A DNA stretch of 55,817 nt from Streptomyces xiaopingdaonensis (GTDB lineage: Bacteria > Actinomycetota > Actinomycetes > Streptomycetales > Streptomycetaceae), in NCBI RefSeq assembly GCF_000262345.1, contig NZ_AJTQ01000169.1:1-55817 (forward strand), written 5' to 3'. This document shows positions 33,859 through 42,300 of the stretch, one piece after another. Under the pieces are notes generated by a model. It was not told where the DNA came from and did no database searches. It worked only from the letters and a program-made list of their open reading frames with translations. Numbering within the stretch: position 1 is the stretch's first letter; the number at the start of each line of letters is the position of its first letter. Made by a program: the position numbers and the translations under genes.

Positions 33859-34890
33859 TCACGGGGAGGTGCGGACCTTGATGTCGCCGTTGACGATCTT
33901 CTTCTTCGCGGCGGAGACGTCGTCCTGGACGTCGTCGATGAAGCCGCCGGAGGTGGCGAGGGAGACCCCATCCTCCTTGAGGGTGAAGTTCTGGGTGCCG
34001 TGGAGCGGCTTGCCCTCGTCGACGCTCTTGATCAGCTCGTAGACGGCGATGTCGACGTTCTTCACCGCGGAGGTGAGGATCGAGTCGCGGTACTTCTCCA
34101 GACCCGGCTGCTCGTACTGGTCGGAGTCGACGCCTATCGCCCAGGCGCCCTTCTTCTTGCTGATCTCCTCGATCGCGCCGGTGCCCGACTGGCCTGCGGC
34201 GGAGTAGATGACGTCGATGTCCTGGTCGAGCATGCCCTTGGCCTTGTCCTTCGCGGCCTTCGGGTCGTTGAAGCCCTTGATGTTCGTCGGGTAGAGGTAC
34301 TGCGACGTCAGCTTGATCTTGGAGTCGGTCTCCTCGACGCCCTGGACGAAGCCCGCCTCGAACTTCTGGATGAGCGCGTTGTTGACGCCGCCGATGAAGC
34401 CGACCTTCTTCGTCTTCGTCTTCTTCGCCGCGGCGACGCCCGCGAGGTAGGACGCCTCCTGCTCGGAGAAGAGCAGCCCGGAGACGTTGTCGGCGTTCGA
34501 CTCCGCGTCGACCACGGCGAAGGTGGTGTCGGGGAAGTCCTTGGCGACCTTGTTGATCGACTTTCCGTAGGCGAAGCCGACGCCTACGACCGGGTTGTAG
34601 CCGGCCTCGGCGAGCTGGGTGAGGCGCTGCTCGCGGGTGGCCTCCGTCTCGTCGTTGGAGGCGGTGAGCGTCTTGTTGCCGAGGTCCAACTCCTTGGTGG
34701 CCTTCAACATGCCGCGGTTTGCCGCCTGGTTGAAGGAGTGGTCGTCCTTGCCGCCGACGTCGAAGGCGAGGCCGACACCCTTGTCTCCCTCCGCGGCGGA
34801 CTCCGTGGAGCTCTCGCCGCAGGCAGTGGTGGTCAGTGCGAGAGCCGCGGTCGCGCAGGCCGCGGCAGCGAGCTTGGTTACCCGACGCAA
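33859..34890 (-). CDS. BmpA/Med-family nucleoside-binding lipoprotein
   Basis: 343 residues. A signal peptide (RRVTKLAAAACATAALALTT) ends at a lipobox-like TTAC with Cys24, so the protein is anchored outside the membrane. The mature protein has the PnrA/BMP-fold hallmarks: GLAFDVGGKDDHSFNQAANRG, VVGVGFAYGKSINKVAKDFP, VGFIGGVNNALIQKFEAGFV and VIYSAAGQSGTGAIEE. BMP proteins bind purine and pyrimidine nucleosides, matching the neighbouring cdd and deoA. TTG start at 34890, with GAAGGGGA 8 nt upstream. Promoter and two operator-like palindromes lie at 34945-35021. It is the first gene of the operon, followed by a hairpin and then the ATPase. Confidence 0.93.
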   Translation of the reverse strand: MRRVTKLAAAACATAALALTTTACGESSTESAAEGDKGVGLAFDVGGKDDHSFNQAANRGMLKATKELDLGNKTLTASNDETEATREQRLTQLAEAGYNPVVGVGFAYGKSINKVAKDFPDTTFAVVDAESNADNVSGLLFSEQEASYLAGVAAAKKTKTKKVGFIGGVNNALIQKFEAGFVQGVEETDSKIKLTSQYLYPTNIKGFNDPKAAKDKAKGMLDQDIDVIYSAAGQSGTGAIEEISKKKGAWAIGVDSDQYEQPGLEKYRDSILTSAVKNVDIAVYELIKSVDEGKPLHGTQNFTLKEDGVSLATSGGFIDDVQDDVSAAKKKIVNGDIKVRTSP

Positions 34891-34944
34891 GAGGACGTCC
34901 CCTTCAGCTTTTCCGCGCGCCGCTTCCGGCGCTGGTCCGGGGTC

Positions 34945-34972
34945 AGATTAACGCGCGTAGATTTCAGGTAAA
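34945..34972 (-). promoter_or_regulatory. bmpA promoter with CTACGCGCGTTA operator
   Basis: On the minus strand TTTACC (34972-34967), a 16-bp spacer and TAATCT (34950-34945) form a good promoter. The spacer holds CTACGCGCGTTA (34960-34949), matching the palindrome of PNP and add at 10 of 12 positions. A bound regulator would block RNA polymerase directly. The leader to the TTG start is about 50 nt. Confidence 0.73.
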
Positions 34973-35009
34973 GGCATGGGGAAGCGCCGTTACCGTATCG
35001 TCGCGTGAC

Positions 35010-35021
35010 CCACGCGCGTAA
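35010..35021. promoter_or_regulatory. second, weaker operator-like palindrome upstream of bmpA
   Basis: CCACGCGCGTAA matches the palindrome at 10 of 12 positions and is centred 61 bp from the promoter site. A TACGGT -10-like box (34997-34992, minus strand) follows after 12 bp, close to the 11-bp spacing at PNP, so this may be a second promoter or the distal partner for DNA looping. Confidence 0.5.
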
Positions 35022-35168
35022 CCCCCGCAGAGGGTGACGCAGCGCGGTGCCGAGTGGACGCGCAGTGAGAGCAGCGAGGACCAAACCGCCGGGGACGCAC
35101 GGAGGTTGGGTGGTGCGCGCCCTTCCTTCGCGGCTCCGGAGCCGAACCGGCCCCGGAGCCGCGGGTGT

Positions 35169-36542
35169 TCAGCGCGCCGCGTCCAACAACGCGGCGGCGG
35201 TGAAGAGTTCGACGCCGACGGTGACGGCCCGCTCGTCCGCGTCGAAGTCGCCCTGGTGGAGGTCGCGGGTGCGGTGCTCCTCGGGCCTGCGGACCCCGAG
35301 CCGCGCCATCGCGCCGGGGACGTGCTCCAGGTACCAGGAGAAGTCCTCGCCGCCGAGGCTCTGTTCGGTCCCGACGACGGCCTCGGCCCCGCGCCGTGCG
35401 GCCATCGCGCGCTGCAGGAGCTGGGTGGCGCCCGGTTCGTTGACCACGGGGGGCACCCCGCGGACGTAGGTGAGCTCGGGCTTGGCGCCGTGGAGCGCGG
35501 CGACCTCGTCGACCGCCGCGTGGACCAGGTCGGGTGCCGTGCGCCAGGAGTCGAGGTCGAGGCAGCGCAGGGTGCCGGAGAGGTCGGCGCGCTGCGGGAT
35601 GACGTTGCACGCGTGTCCCGAGGCGATCCGCCCCCAGGTCAGCGCGAGCCCGGCACGCGCGTCGACGCGGCGGGCGAGGAGCGCGGGGACGTCCGTCGCC
35701 AACTTCGCGGCGGCCGTGACCAGATCGGTGGTCAGGTGGGGCCGCGCCGTATGTCCTCCCGGGCCCATGAGCGCCACCTCCACGCGGTCGGCCGCGGAGG
35801 TGATCGCGCCCGAGCGCAGGCCGATTTGTCCGACCTCGACCCGGGGGTCGCAGTGGACGGCGAGGATGCGGCCGACGCCGTCGAGGACGCCGCACTCCAG
35901 CACGTCGGGGGCACCGCCCGGCAACAGCTCCTCGGCCGGCTGGAAGAGGAGCCGCACCGAGCACGGCAGGGCCCCCGCGCGCGCCAGGTCGGCGAGGACG
36001 AGGCCGGTGCCGAGGACGGCGGTGGTGTGGACGTCGTGGCCGCAGGCGTGTGCCCGGTCGGGGACCGTCGAACGGTAGCCGACGTCCTTGGTGTCGGGGA
36101 TGGGGAGCGCGTCGATGTCCGCGCGGAGCGCCAGCATCGGGCGGTCGGGAGAGGGGGGTTCGGAGGCGAGCCCCGGGTGGATGTCGCAGACGAGACCGGT
36201 GCCGAGGGAGAGCACCTGCGGTGCGAGCCCCGCCTGCTCCAGCCGCGCCTTCAGCGCCGACGTCGTGCGGAACTCCTGGTTGCCCAGCTCCGGGTGCATG
36301 TGGAGGTCCCGCCGGAAGGCGACGAGTTCGCGGCGGAGCGATTCGGGGAGCGCGCCCGGGAGTTCGGGCATCTCCGGGTTGCCTGCGGGGAGCCGTTCGG
36401 CGCCGGGGAACTGCGGGGCGTCGGACGGGTGAGGGCGTTCCGGTGGAGCGGCTTGCGGCGTGCGGCTGTGGTCCGGAGCCGCCGCTGCCGGGGTGTCGGG
36501 GGCGTCCACCTCCGGAGTGTGGGACGACAGGAGTTCGTTCAT
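35169..36542 (-). CDS. M20-family amidohydrolase (N-acyl-amino-acid hydrolase type)
   Basis: 457 residues. Residues 1-60 are a Pro/Ala-rich lead; the M20D core follows with FRRDLHMHPELGNQE, LALRADIDALPI, ACGHDVHTTAVLGTGLVLA (metal ligands), LLFQPAEELLPGGA (catalytic Glu pair), HCDPRVEVGQIG and the dimerisation lid GHTARPHLTTDLV; GGEDFSWYLEHVPG gives the last metal ligand. Such enzymes deacylate N-acyl amino acids or amino-acid conjugates; the substrate is not predictable. ATG at 36542 is 7 nt after TAGTCT, suggesting a leaderless message. It ends facing the bmpA promoter region. Confidence 0.9.
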   Translation of the reverse strand: MNELLSSHTPEVDAPDTPAAAAPDHSRTPQAAPPERPHPSDAPQFPGAERLPAGNPEMPELPGALPESLRRELVAFRRDLHMHPELGNQEFRTTSALKARLEQAGLAPQVLSLGTGLVCDIHPGLASEPPSPDRPMLALRADIDALPIPDTKDVGYRSTVPDRAHACGHDVHTTAVLGTGLVLADLARAGALPCSVRLLFQPAEELLPGGAPDVLECGVLDGVGRILAVHCDPRVEVGQIGLRSGAITSAADRVEVALMGPGGHTARPHLTTDLVTAAAKLATDVPALLARRVDARAGLALTWGRIASGHACNVIPQRADLSGTLRCLDLDSWRTAPDLVHAAVDEVAALHGAKPELTYVRGVPPVVNEPGATQLLQRAMAARRGAEAVVGTEQSLGGEDFSWYLEHVPGAMARLGVRRPEEHRTRDLHQGDFDADERAVTVGVELFTAAALLDAAR

Positions 36543-36659
36543 GGTGCGAAGACTAGGCGCATCACGGGGGCAACTGGCCGGTGATCCACCAAAGTTCAGC
36601 CCCACAGGGGAAGAAGAATAGCCTGGGCGGCGGTTGTTCCCGTTTGAGGCTGGGTATCG

Positions 36660-37775
36660 TTATGCGCTCGCTGCGCCCGGTTCGGGCCCGAGAGAGCGGA
36701 CGCCGGTGGCCGACTCCGCCACCCGCGCGAGGAACCCCTTGGCTCCCGGTGCGGCGGCGGGCGTCAACCACGCGGGGTCGACGTCGCGCACCGCTACCGT
36801 CACGGGCGTACCGGAGAGGGCGAGCGGGAGCGTGTGCACGACCGTGGAGGGGAAGCTGAGGATCGTCCGCCCCACGGGGCCCCGCCGTGCGGCGAGCTCC
36901 AGCGGCAGGTCGGGACGGGCGATCTGCAACCCGGCCGCGGAGGCGACGCGTTGGAGCTTGCCGCTCGCCTCCCTGCGGTGCGCGAAGTAGCGCGTGGCGC
37001 CGTACTCCCCGGCGAGGCGGGCCACCGCCTCGACGTAGCGCTCCTGGTCGACGACGCCGGTCTCCACCAGCGAGGTGCCGACGAGGTCGGCGCCCTTGGT
37101 GAGAAGCGGAGGGCCGAACCGTTCGCGGGTCCACGCGAAGGCGTTGGTGCGCAGCCGCACGCCCGGGGGCGGCTCTATCGGCATGGCGCTGAAGACCTCC
37201 ACCTCGCGCGCGGGGCCCGGTGTGAGCCGTCGGCGCGCGCCGTGCGAGACCGGAGCGAAGAGCAGCGCGCGGGCGCCGCCCCGCCCGGTGCGGTGCCAGC
37301 GCGTGAGCCGTTCCCCGCGGGCCAGTTGGGAGGCGAACTCCATCGTCGCGGTCCCGTCGTCGACCACCACCGCCTGTGCGGCGCCGGCGAGGTTGAGCAG
37401 GACCTGGAGGTAGCGCGAGAAGGGATCGCCGATCACCAGGCGCGCGGCGCGCCGGAGTTCGGCGGCGAGCGACACCGCGGCCCTGAGCGGTGCGAGCGCC
37501 CCTCCGCGCGCCTCTTGCCAGCGCACCGGGTGGCCCTCGTCCCTCGCCAGCTCCACCATGCGGCGCAACTGGCCCCGCGTCATCGGGTCGCCGGGCGGCA
37601 GCACGACGAGCGTGAGGTCCTGCGGACGTGTGAGGTGCGCCCACTCCAGGAGGTTGAGCAGTTGCGCGGGGCTTTCGGCGAAGGCGAGAGTGCGCCCTTC
37701 GGCACGCGGGGCGCCCGCGCTCCCGCCGGCGGCGCCCGTCGTCGCGCCGGTACGGCTAGACGGCCGCCGGGACAC
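36660..37775 (-). CDS. glycosyltransferase, polysialyltransferase-like family
   Basis: 371 residues. The segments TLAFAESPAQLLNLLEW, RLVIGDPFSRYLQVLLN, AVVVDDGTATMEFASQLA, YFAHRREASGKLQ and GRTILSFPSTVVHTLPLAL match the alpha-2,8-polysialyltransferase family as found in bacterial capsule and cell-wall loci; VVDDGTAT and the FPSTVVHT stretch are the most characteristic. It overlaps the nonulosonate synthase gene by 20 bp, so it is the last gene of that arm. It probably adds or extends nonulosonic acid units in a cell-wall glycopolymer; donor and linkage are not known. No signal peptide, so it acts on the cytoplasmic face. Confidence 0.82.
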   Translation of the reverse strand: MSRRPSSRTGATTGAAGGSAGAPRAEGRTLAFAESPAQLLNLLEWAHLTRPQDLTLVVLPPGDPMTRGQLRRMVELARDEGHPVRWQEARGGALAPLRAAVSLAAELRRAARLVIGDPFSRYLQVLLNLAGAAQAVVVDDGTATMEFASQLARGERLTRWHRTGRGGARALLFAPVSHGARRRLTPGPAREVEVFSAMPIEPPPGVRLRTNAFAWTRERFGPPLLTKGADLVGTSLVETGVVDQERYVEAVARLAGEYGATRYFAHRREASGKLQRVASAAGLQIARPDLPLELAARRGPVGRTILSFPSTVVHTLPLALSGTPVTVAVRDVDPAWLTPAAAPGAKGFLARVAESATGVRSLGPEPGAASA

Positions 37776-38712
37776 GGTCCACCCCCTCCCCGGGCGCCCC
37801 GCCCTGCTCCGCGACGACGCCGGGCACCCGGCGGAGCTTCTGCATCGGCTTCAACTCGCTCTCGTAGACGCGCTTCACGCCGTCCCCGAGCGACTCCTCG
37901 ATGGTGCGGATGTCCCTGACCATGCGGCGCAGCCCGCCGGGCTCGACGGAGGCCGCCTGGTCGGAGCCCCACATCGCGCGGTCGAGGGTGACGTGCCGCT
38001 CGACGAAGACGGCGCCGAGCGCGACGGCGGCGAGGGTGGTCTGGAGGCCGGTCTCGTGGCCGCTGTAGCCGATCGGGACGTTGGGGAACTCGGTCTGGAG
38101 CGTGTGGATCATGCGCAGGTTGAGTTCGCCCGCCGGGGCCGGGTACGTCGAAGTGGCGTGGCAGAGCACGATGTTCTCGCTGCCGAGCACCTCGACGGCG
38201 TGCCGGATCTGGCGGGGCGTCGACATGCCGGTGGAGAGGACCACCGTGCGGCCGGTCTCCCGCATGGCGCGCAGGAGGTCGTCGTCGGTGAGGGAGGCCG
38301 AGGCCGCCTTGTGCGCGGGCACGTCGAACTTCTCGAGGAAGGCGACGGACTCGACGTCCCACGGCGACGCGAACCAGTCGATGCCGCGCTCGGCGCAGTG
38401 CTCGTCGACGGCGCGGTACTCCTCCTCGCCGAACTCGACGCGGTGGCGGTACGCCAGGTACGTCATCCGGCCCCAGGGGGTGTCGCGTTCGACGTCCCAC
38501 TGGTCGCGCGGGGTGCAGACCTCGGGCGTGCGCTTCTGGAACTTGACGGCGTCGCAGCCCGCTTCGGCCGCGGCGTCGATCAGGCGGAGGGCGTTGTCGA
38601 GGTCGCCGTTGTGGTTGATGCCGATCTCTGCGGTGACGTAGACGGGCCGGCCGGGGCCCGCGAGGCGGCTGCCGAGCGTCCGCTGGCGGGTGGTGGTCGG
38701 GGTGGTGCTCAT
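37756..38712 (-). CDS. nonulosonic acid synthase (NeuB-type)
   Basis: 318 residues. Barrel signatures: VTAEIGINHNGDLDNALRLI, GCDAVKFQKRTPEVC, FASPWDVESVAFLEKFDVPA, KAASASLTDDDLL, VVLSTGMSTPRQI, IGYSGHETGL and the metal-site ERHVTLDRAMWGSDQAASVE. The enzyme condenses phosphoenolpyruvate with a hexose or N-acyl-hexosamine (mannose, ManNAc or a phosphate form) to a nine-carbon sugar acid. Usual NeuB proteins carry an antifreeze-like SAF domain of about 60 residues at the C-terminus; here the protein ends after some 20 residues past the barrel, so that domain is absent. In S. coelicolor the homologous locus makes a Kdn-containing teichulosonic acid, so Kdn synthesis is a reasonable inference. Confidence 0.9.
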   Translation of the reverse strand: MSTTPTTTRQRTLGSRLAGPGRPVYVTAEIGINHNGDLDNALRLIDAAAEAGCDAVKFQKRTPEVCTPRDQWDVERDTPWGRMTYLAYRHRVEFGEEEYRAVDEHCAERGIDWFASPWDVESVAFLEKFDVPAHKAASASLTDDDLLRAMRETGRTVVLSTGMSTPRQIRHAVEVLGSENIVLCHATSTYPAPAGELNLRMIHTLQTEFPNVPIGYSGHETGLQTTLAAVALGAVFVERHVTLDRAMWGSDQAASVEPGGLRRMVRDIRTIEESLGDGVKRVYESELKPMQKLRRVPGVVAEQGGAPGEGVDRVPAAV

Positions 38713-38773
38713 CTTCGGGTTTCCCTTCGGTTTCGGTGCGCCGCGGTCCGCGGCGCGGGTCTGCGTGGCGTGC

Positions 38774-39562
38774 TCAGGTCGCCGCGTCGGACGCCGATAC
38801 GGCTGCCCGCGGCGGCGGTTGGGCCGCTCCCGCGTGCGCGGGAGCGGGCTCGGGCCCGGCGTGCGCCGGGGCGTCGAGGAGCGGGGCGAGGAGGCGGGCG
38901 CGCGCCAGGTCGTGGGGTTCGTCGACCTCCAGGACGCGTGCCGCTTCGGTCCGCACGGGGACGGTGCGGCCGAAGAAGCGGTGCCGTGCGGCGCGGAAGC
39001 CGTCGGCGCGCATCGCGTAGGCGGCGCCCGTCTCCAGCAGGTCCTCGGGACGGTCCTGCCGGCGCGGCCTGTGCCTGCTGTCGTGGTTGACGCCGCGTGC
39101 GCCGCCCGGCTCGTCGCGCCAGACGAAGCCGTGGAACGGCGCGACGCTCAGCGCGCTGTCCGCGCCGCCGAGCACCGCGCCGGCGACGCCCGCGACGTCA
39201 CCCGGCGTGACGAACGGGCTCGTGCACTGCACCAGCAGCACCACGTCGACGGTGCGGCCCGTACGCGCCTCGTGGACGTCGAGCGCGTGGAGGACGGCGG
39301 CCTCGCTCCCCGCGGTGTCCACCGCCAAGTGCGCCGGACGCTCGACCGCTTCGGCGCCCTCCGGCAGGACGGCGGAGACGATCCCGGCGTCGTCGGTGGA
39401 GACGGCGACGGCGGTCGGCTGCGGCGCAGCCAGGCAGGCGCGCACGGCGCGCACCACGAGCGGCGCGCCGCCGACCTCGGCGAGGTTCTTGCCCGGCACG
39501 CCCTTCGAGCCGCCCCGCGCGGGGACGACGGCGAGGACCTCGGGCCGGTCGCGGTGGGTCAT
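38774..39562 (-). CDS. CMP-nonulosonic acid (acylneuraminate) cytidylyltransferase
   Basis: 262 residues. The N-terminal nucleotide-binding motif VLAVVPARGGSKGVPGKNL is diagnostic, followed by VVRAVRACLAAPQPTAVAVS, VLLVQCTSPF and the ALSVAPFHGFVWRDEPGG region. The HRPRRQDRPEDLLETGAAYA segment matches the second conserved patch of CMP-sialate synthetases. It would activate the NeuB product with CTP. The C-terminal 40 residues are Pro/Ala-rich and look disordered. Lies 61 bp upstream of the synthase gene on the same transcript; ATG start at 39562. Confidence 0.9.
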   Translation of the reverse strand: MTHRDRPEVLAVVPARGGSKGVPGKNLAEVGGAPLVVRAVRACLAAPQPTAVAVSTDDAGIVSAVLPEGAEAVERPAHLAVDTAGSEAAVLHALDVHEARTGRTVDVVLLVQCTSPFVTPGDVAGVAGAVLGGADSALSVAPFHGFVWRDEPGGARGVNHDSRHRPRRQDRPEDLLETGAAYAMRADGFRAARHRFFGRTVPVRTEAARVLEVDEPHDLARARLLAPLLDAPAHAGPEPAPAHAGAAQPPPRAAVSASDAAT

Positions 39563-39686
39563 TCGGGCTCCCTGGCGAAGAGGACGGGGCGGAGGCAGCG
39601 TGGGCACGCGCCGGCTGCGTACGGCACGGAGCGCCCCAACGGGACCGCGCCGTACGGGAGTCGGTGCCGTCGGCACCGCGGCCGGC

Positions 39687-41093
39687 TCACAGCTCCCCCA
39701 GCCGGCGCACGACGGGCGCCACCCGCTGCACCCCGTGCCGGTACGCGCCCCGCGCCGTCGTACGGAGCGCGCGGCGCAGGGCGCTCGGACGTGCGGTCGA
39801 GGCCGAGCGCCGCAGGGGCTCGCCCTGCGGGTCGAGGCCGTAGCGCGCGAGGACGGCGGCGAGGTGCGCGGGGGCGGTGCGCGGCGTGTAGCACGGGGCG
39901 AGCGGCGGCAGTCCCGCACCGGCCGACCGCGCGACGAGGCGCGCGACCCGGGCGCGGGCCGCGTCGAAGGCGTGCGCGTACCACTCCCCCGTGCTCCCGC
40001 CCCCGGGCGGAAGCACCCCCTCGCGGGCGCACCACTCGCCGTCCGCCTCGGGGAGCGCGCCCGCGTCGAGCTCGTCCCAGGAGGCGAGGCACCCCGAGCC
40101 GAGGAAGTAGTGGTTGCCGAGCGCCTCGCGGACACCGAGGTCGGTGAGGACCGCCGTCGGCACGCCGCGGTGGAGCGACTCCAGCGCGGCCGTCGAACTC
40201 ACGGTGACGAGCAGGTCGGTCCGCTCCAGCACCTCCCCCATGTGCCCGTGGACGAGGCGGCAGTTGGGCGGCAGGCCGCCGGGGAGCGAGCGGGCCAGCC
40301 GCTGGTAGGGCTGCTCCTCGATGTGCGTGGTCTGCTCGCCCGGTTTGCTCCGCAACTTGACGAGCACCTGGCGATCGGGGTGCGCCCGCGCGTGCTCCGC
40401 GGCGCGCCGCAGCAGATAGCGCCGGTCCGCACGGCCTGCGGGGACGGACGGCTGGGTGGCGAAGACGACCGTGAACGGGCGCCCCGTGTCCGCAGGTTGG
40501 GGCACCCCCGGCTCGTGCGCCCCGTCGAGGAAGGGGAGCGCGCACTCCGTCACGCCGTCCGGGTCGGCCCCTGCCCCGCGGTACACCTCGCGGAAACGGG
40601 CCGCGTCCGCGGGCGAGTTGGCGAGGACGACGTCGGCGCCGTGGCGCAGCAGCAGCCCGTCGGCGAGCTTCTCGTAGACGACGCCGACGTACCCGGTGAC
40701 CATCACGGGGCGCCGCAGCGGCCCCGCCCCCGGTGCGGCGGCGCGCTGCGCGGCCGCCGCACCGTGCAGCATCGACTGCACCGCGCCGCCCACGCAGGCG
40801 AGCACGATCGCGTCGTACCCGGGGTCCCGCTCGGCGGCGGCGCGGACGAACTCGGCCGTCGTCACCTCGCGCAACGAGTCGGCGTCGGCGTCGACTTCGG
40901 CGAGCTGGCGCGGCGTCGGCGTCGCCCTGCCGCGCAGCAGCAGGCCGTCGAGGTGCGCCCCGGGCGCAAGCCTGCGTGCGGTGAGCGCGCCCCATTTCCA
41001 GCGCGTGTCGGAATCCGCGAGCACGGCGACGCGCTGCGGCGCGGAATGCGCCGAGTTTTCACCGACGGCTTCTGCAAAAGTACCTGTGAGCAC
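39687..41093 (-). CDS. putative glycosyltransferase/capsule-type protein (DUF6716-like)
   Basis: 468 residues. It opens with VLTGTFAEAVGENSAH and the Rossmann-like RVAVLADSDTRWKWGAL. Further segments are VMVTGYVGVVYEKLADGLLL, DVVLANSPADAARFREVYRG and, in the second half, TVVFATQPSVP, VLVKLRSKPGEQTTHIEE and LLVTVSSTAALESLHRGVPT. This last motif is the donor-binding pattern of GT-B enzymes and capsule transferases. The family is found in Streptomyces glycopolymer loci; donor and acceptor are unknown. GTG at 41093 is 7 nt after TAATGT, so probably leaderless. First gene of the leftward arm of the cluster. Confidence 0.78.
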   Translation of the reverse strand: MLTGTFAEAVGENSAHSAPQRVAVLADSDTRWKWGALTARRLAPGAHLDGLLLRGRATPTPRQLAEVDADADSLREVTTAEFVRAAAERDPGYDAIVLACVGGAVQSMLHGAAAAQRAAAPGAGPLRRPVMVTGYVGVVYEKLADGLLLRHGADVVLANSPADAARFREVYRGAGADPDGVTECALPFLDGAHEPGVPQPADTGRPFTVVFATQPSVPAGRADRRYLLRRAAEHARAHPDRQVLVKLRSKPGEQTTHIEEQPYQRLARSLPGGLPPNCRLVHGHMGEVLERTDLLVTVSSTAALESLHRGVPTAVLTDLGVREALGNHYFLGSGCLASWDELDAGALPEADGEWCAREGVLPPGGGSTGEWYAHAFDAARARVARLVARSAGAGLPPLAPCYTPRTAPAHLAAVLARYGLDPQGEPLRRSASTARPSALRRALRTTARGAYRHGVQRVAPVVRRLGEL

Positions 41094-41259
41094 GCCGAAG
41101 ACATTAGGGAGCAGAAATCCCCGGAGGCCGAACGGAAAGGCAACAGACGGTGAACAACGGCGCACCGCGGGGCGGTTCACCTGCCCGCCATGCGCCGTTC
41201 ACCACGGCGATCACACCAGGACACACCCCTGCGCCGACGCGGGCCTAGCCTTTCTCCCC

Positions 41260-42300
41260 GTGGTCAAGCTCTCCGTCATCGTGCCGTTCTACAACGTGCG
41301 CGACTACGCACCCGACACTCTCGCAAGCCTGCAGGAAAACACCGGCGAGGACGTCGAGTTCCTCCTCGTCGACGACTGCTCGACCGACGGCACACGCGCG
41401 CTCCTGGAAAAGGCGGAAAGGGAACTCCAAGGCGCCGTGCTCGTGCCGCGGGAAGAGAACGGCGGCCTCGCCTCCGCGCGCAACTCCGGACTCGCGCGCG
41501 CCGAGGGCGAGTTCGTCACCTTCCTCGACGGGGACGACTGGCTCGCGCCCGGCTACTACGCGCGGCTCCTCTCCGCGGCGGAGAAGCTGCGCTGCGACTT
41601 CCTCCGCACCGATCACGTCCGGTGCACCGGCAGGTCCCGCACGATCGCGCGCGTGCCGCACGGGCGCCGCGAGGTCGTCGAGGACCCGCGCGGCGCGATC
41701 CTCCCCGCCGACCGCACCACCTCCGTCGACTACGCGTACGCCTGGGCCGGCATCTACCACCGCCGCCTCCTCGACCGCGGGCTCCTCCACTTCACCGAGG
41801 GCCTGCGCACCGCGGAGGACCGGCCGTGGATCTGGCGGCTCCACCGGGAGGCCGAGTCCTTCGCGGCCGTCGGCCTCCTCGGGGTCTTCTACAGGCGCGG
41901 CGTCGCCTCCTCCCTCACCCAGATCGGCGACGTACGCCAACTCGACTTCCTCCGCGCCTTCGACCAGGTCGTCACCGAGACCGCCGAGGACCGCGACGCC
42001 GCGGCGCTCCTCCCCAAGGCCGTCCGCACCTACTGCGCGATCATCGCGCACCACCTCACCAGCGGCCGGTTCGAACCGCGCGTGGCCCGCCTGCTGCGCG
42101 CACGCAGCGCGGCAGCGCTGCGCACCCTCCCGCCCGCCGTGCGGGACGAGGCGCTCCACGCGATGGACGCGCCACGCGCGGCCCGGCTGCGCCGGCTGCT
42201 GCGCCGCCCCACGCGCGCGGCGCCGCCGGCCGGCGTACCGCGCCTCTCCCCCGACGGCGCCGGCCCCGCCCGCCGGGCAGCGAACGGAGCCTCCGTCTGA
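41260..42300 (+). CDS. family 2 glycosyltransferase
   Basis: 346 residues. GT-A fold: VVKLSVIVPFYNVRDYAPDT, LLVDDCSTDGT, NGGLASARNSGLARAEGEFV and the metal-binding FLDGDDW (Asp90-Asp93). The FTEGLRTAEDRPWIWRLHRE motif is common in Streptomyces glycosyltransferases. It transfers a sugar from a nucleotide donor to a growing polymer in the cytosol. The GTG at 41260 lies 8 nt after TAGCCT; no ribosome-binding site. Divergent from the previous gene with 166 bp between. Stop and next start share one base (TGATG), so the two rightward genes are coupled. Confidence 0.9.
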   Translation: MVKLSVIVPFYNVRDYAPDTLASLQENTGEDVEFLLVDDCSTDGTRALLEKAERELQGAVLVPREENGGLASARNSGLARAEGEFVTFLDGDDWLAPGYYARLLSAAEKLRCDFLRTDHVRCTGRSRTIARVPHGRREVVEDPRGAILPADRTTSVDYAYAWAGIYHRRLLDRGLLHFTEGLRTAEDRPWIWRLHREAESFAAVGLLGVFYRRGVASSLTQIGDVRQLDFLRAFDQVVTETAEDRDAAALLPKAVRTYCAIIAHHLTSGRFEPRVARLLRARSAAALRTLPPAVRDEALHAMDAPRAARLRRLLRRPTRAAPPAGVPRLSPDGAGPARRAANGASV

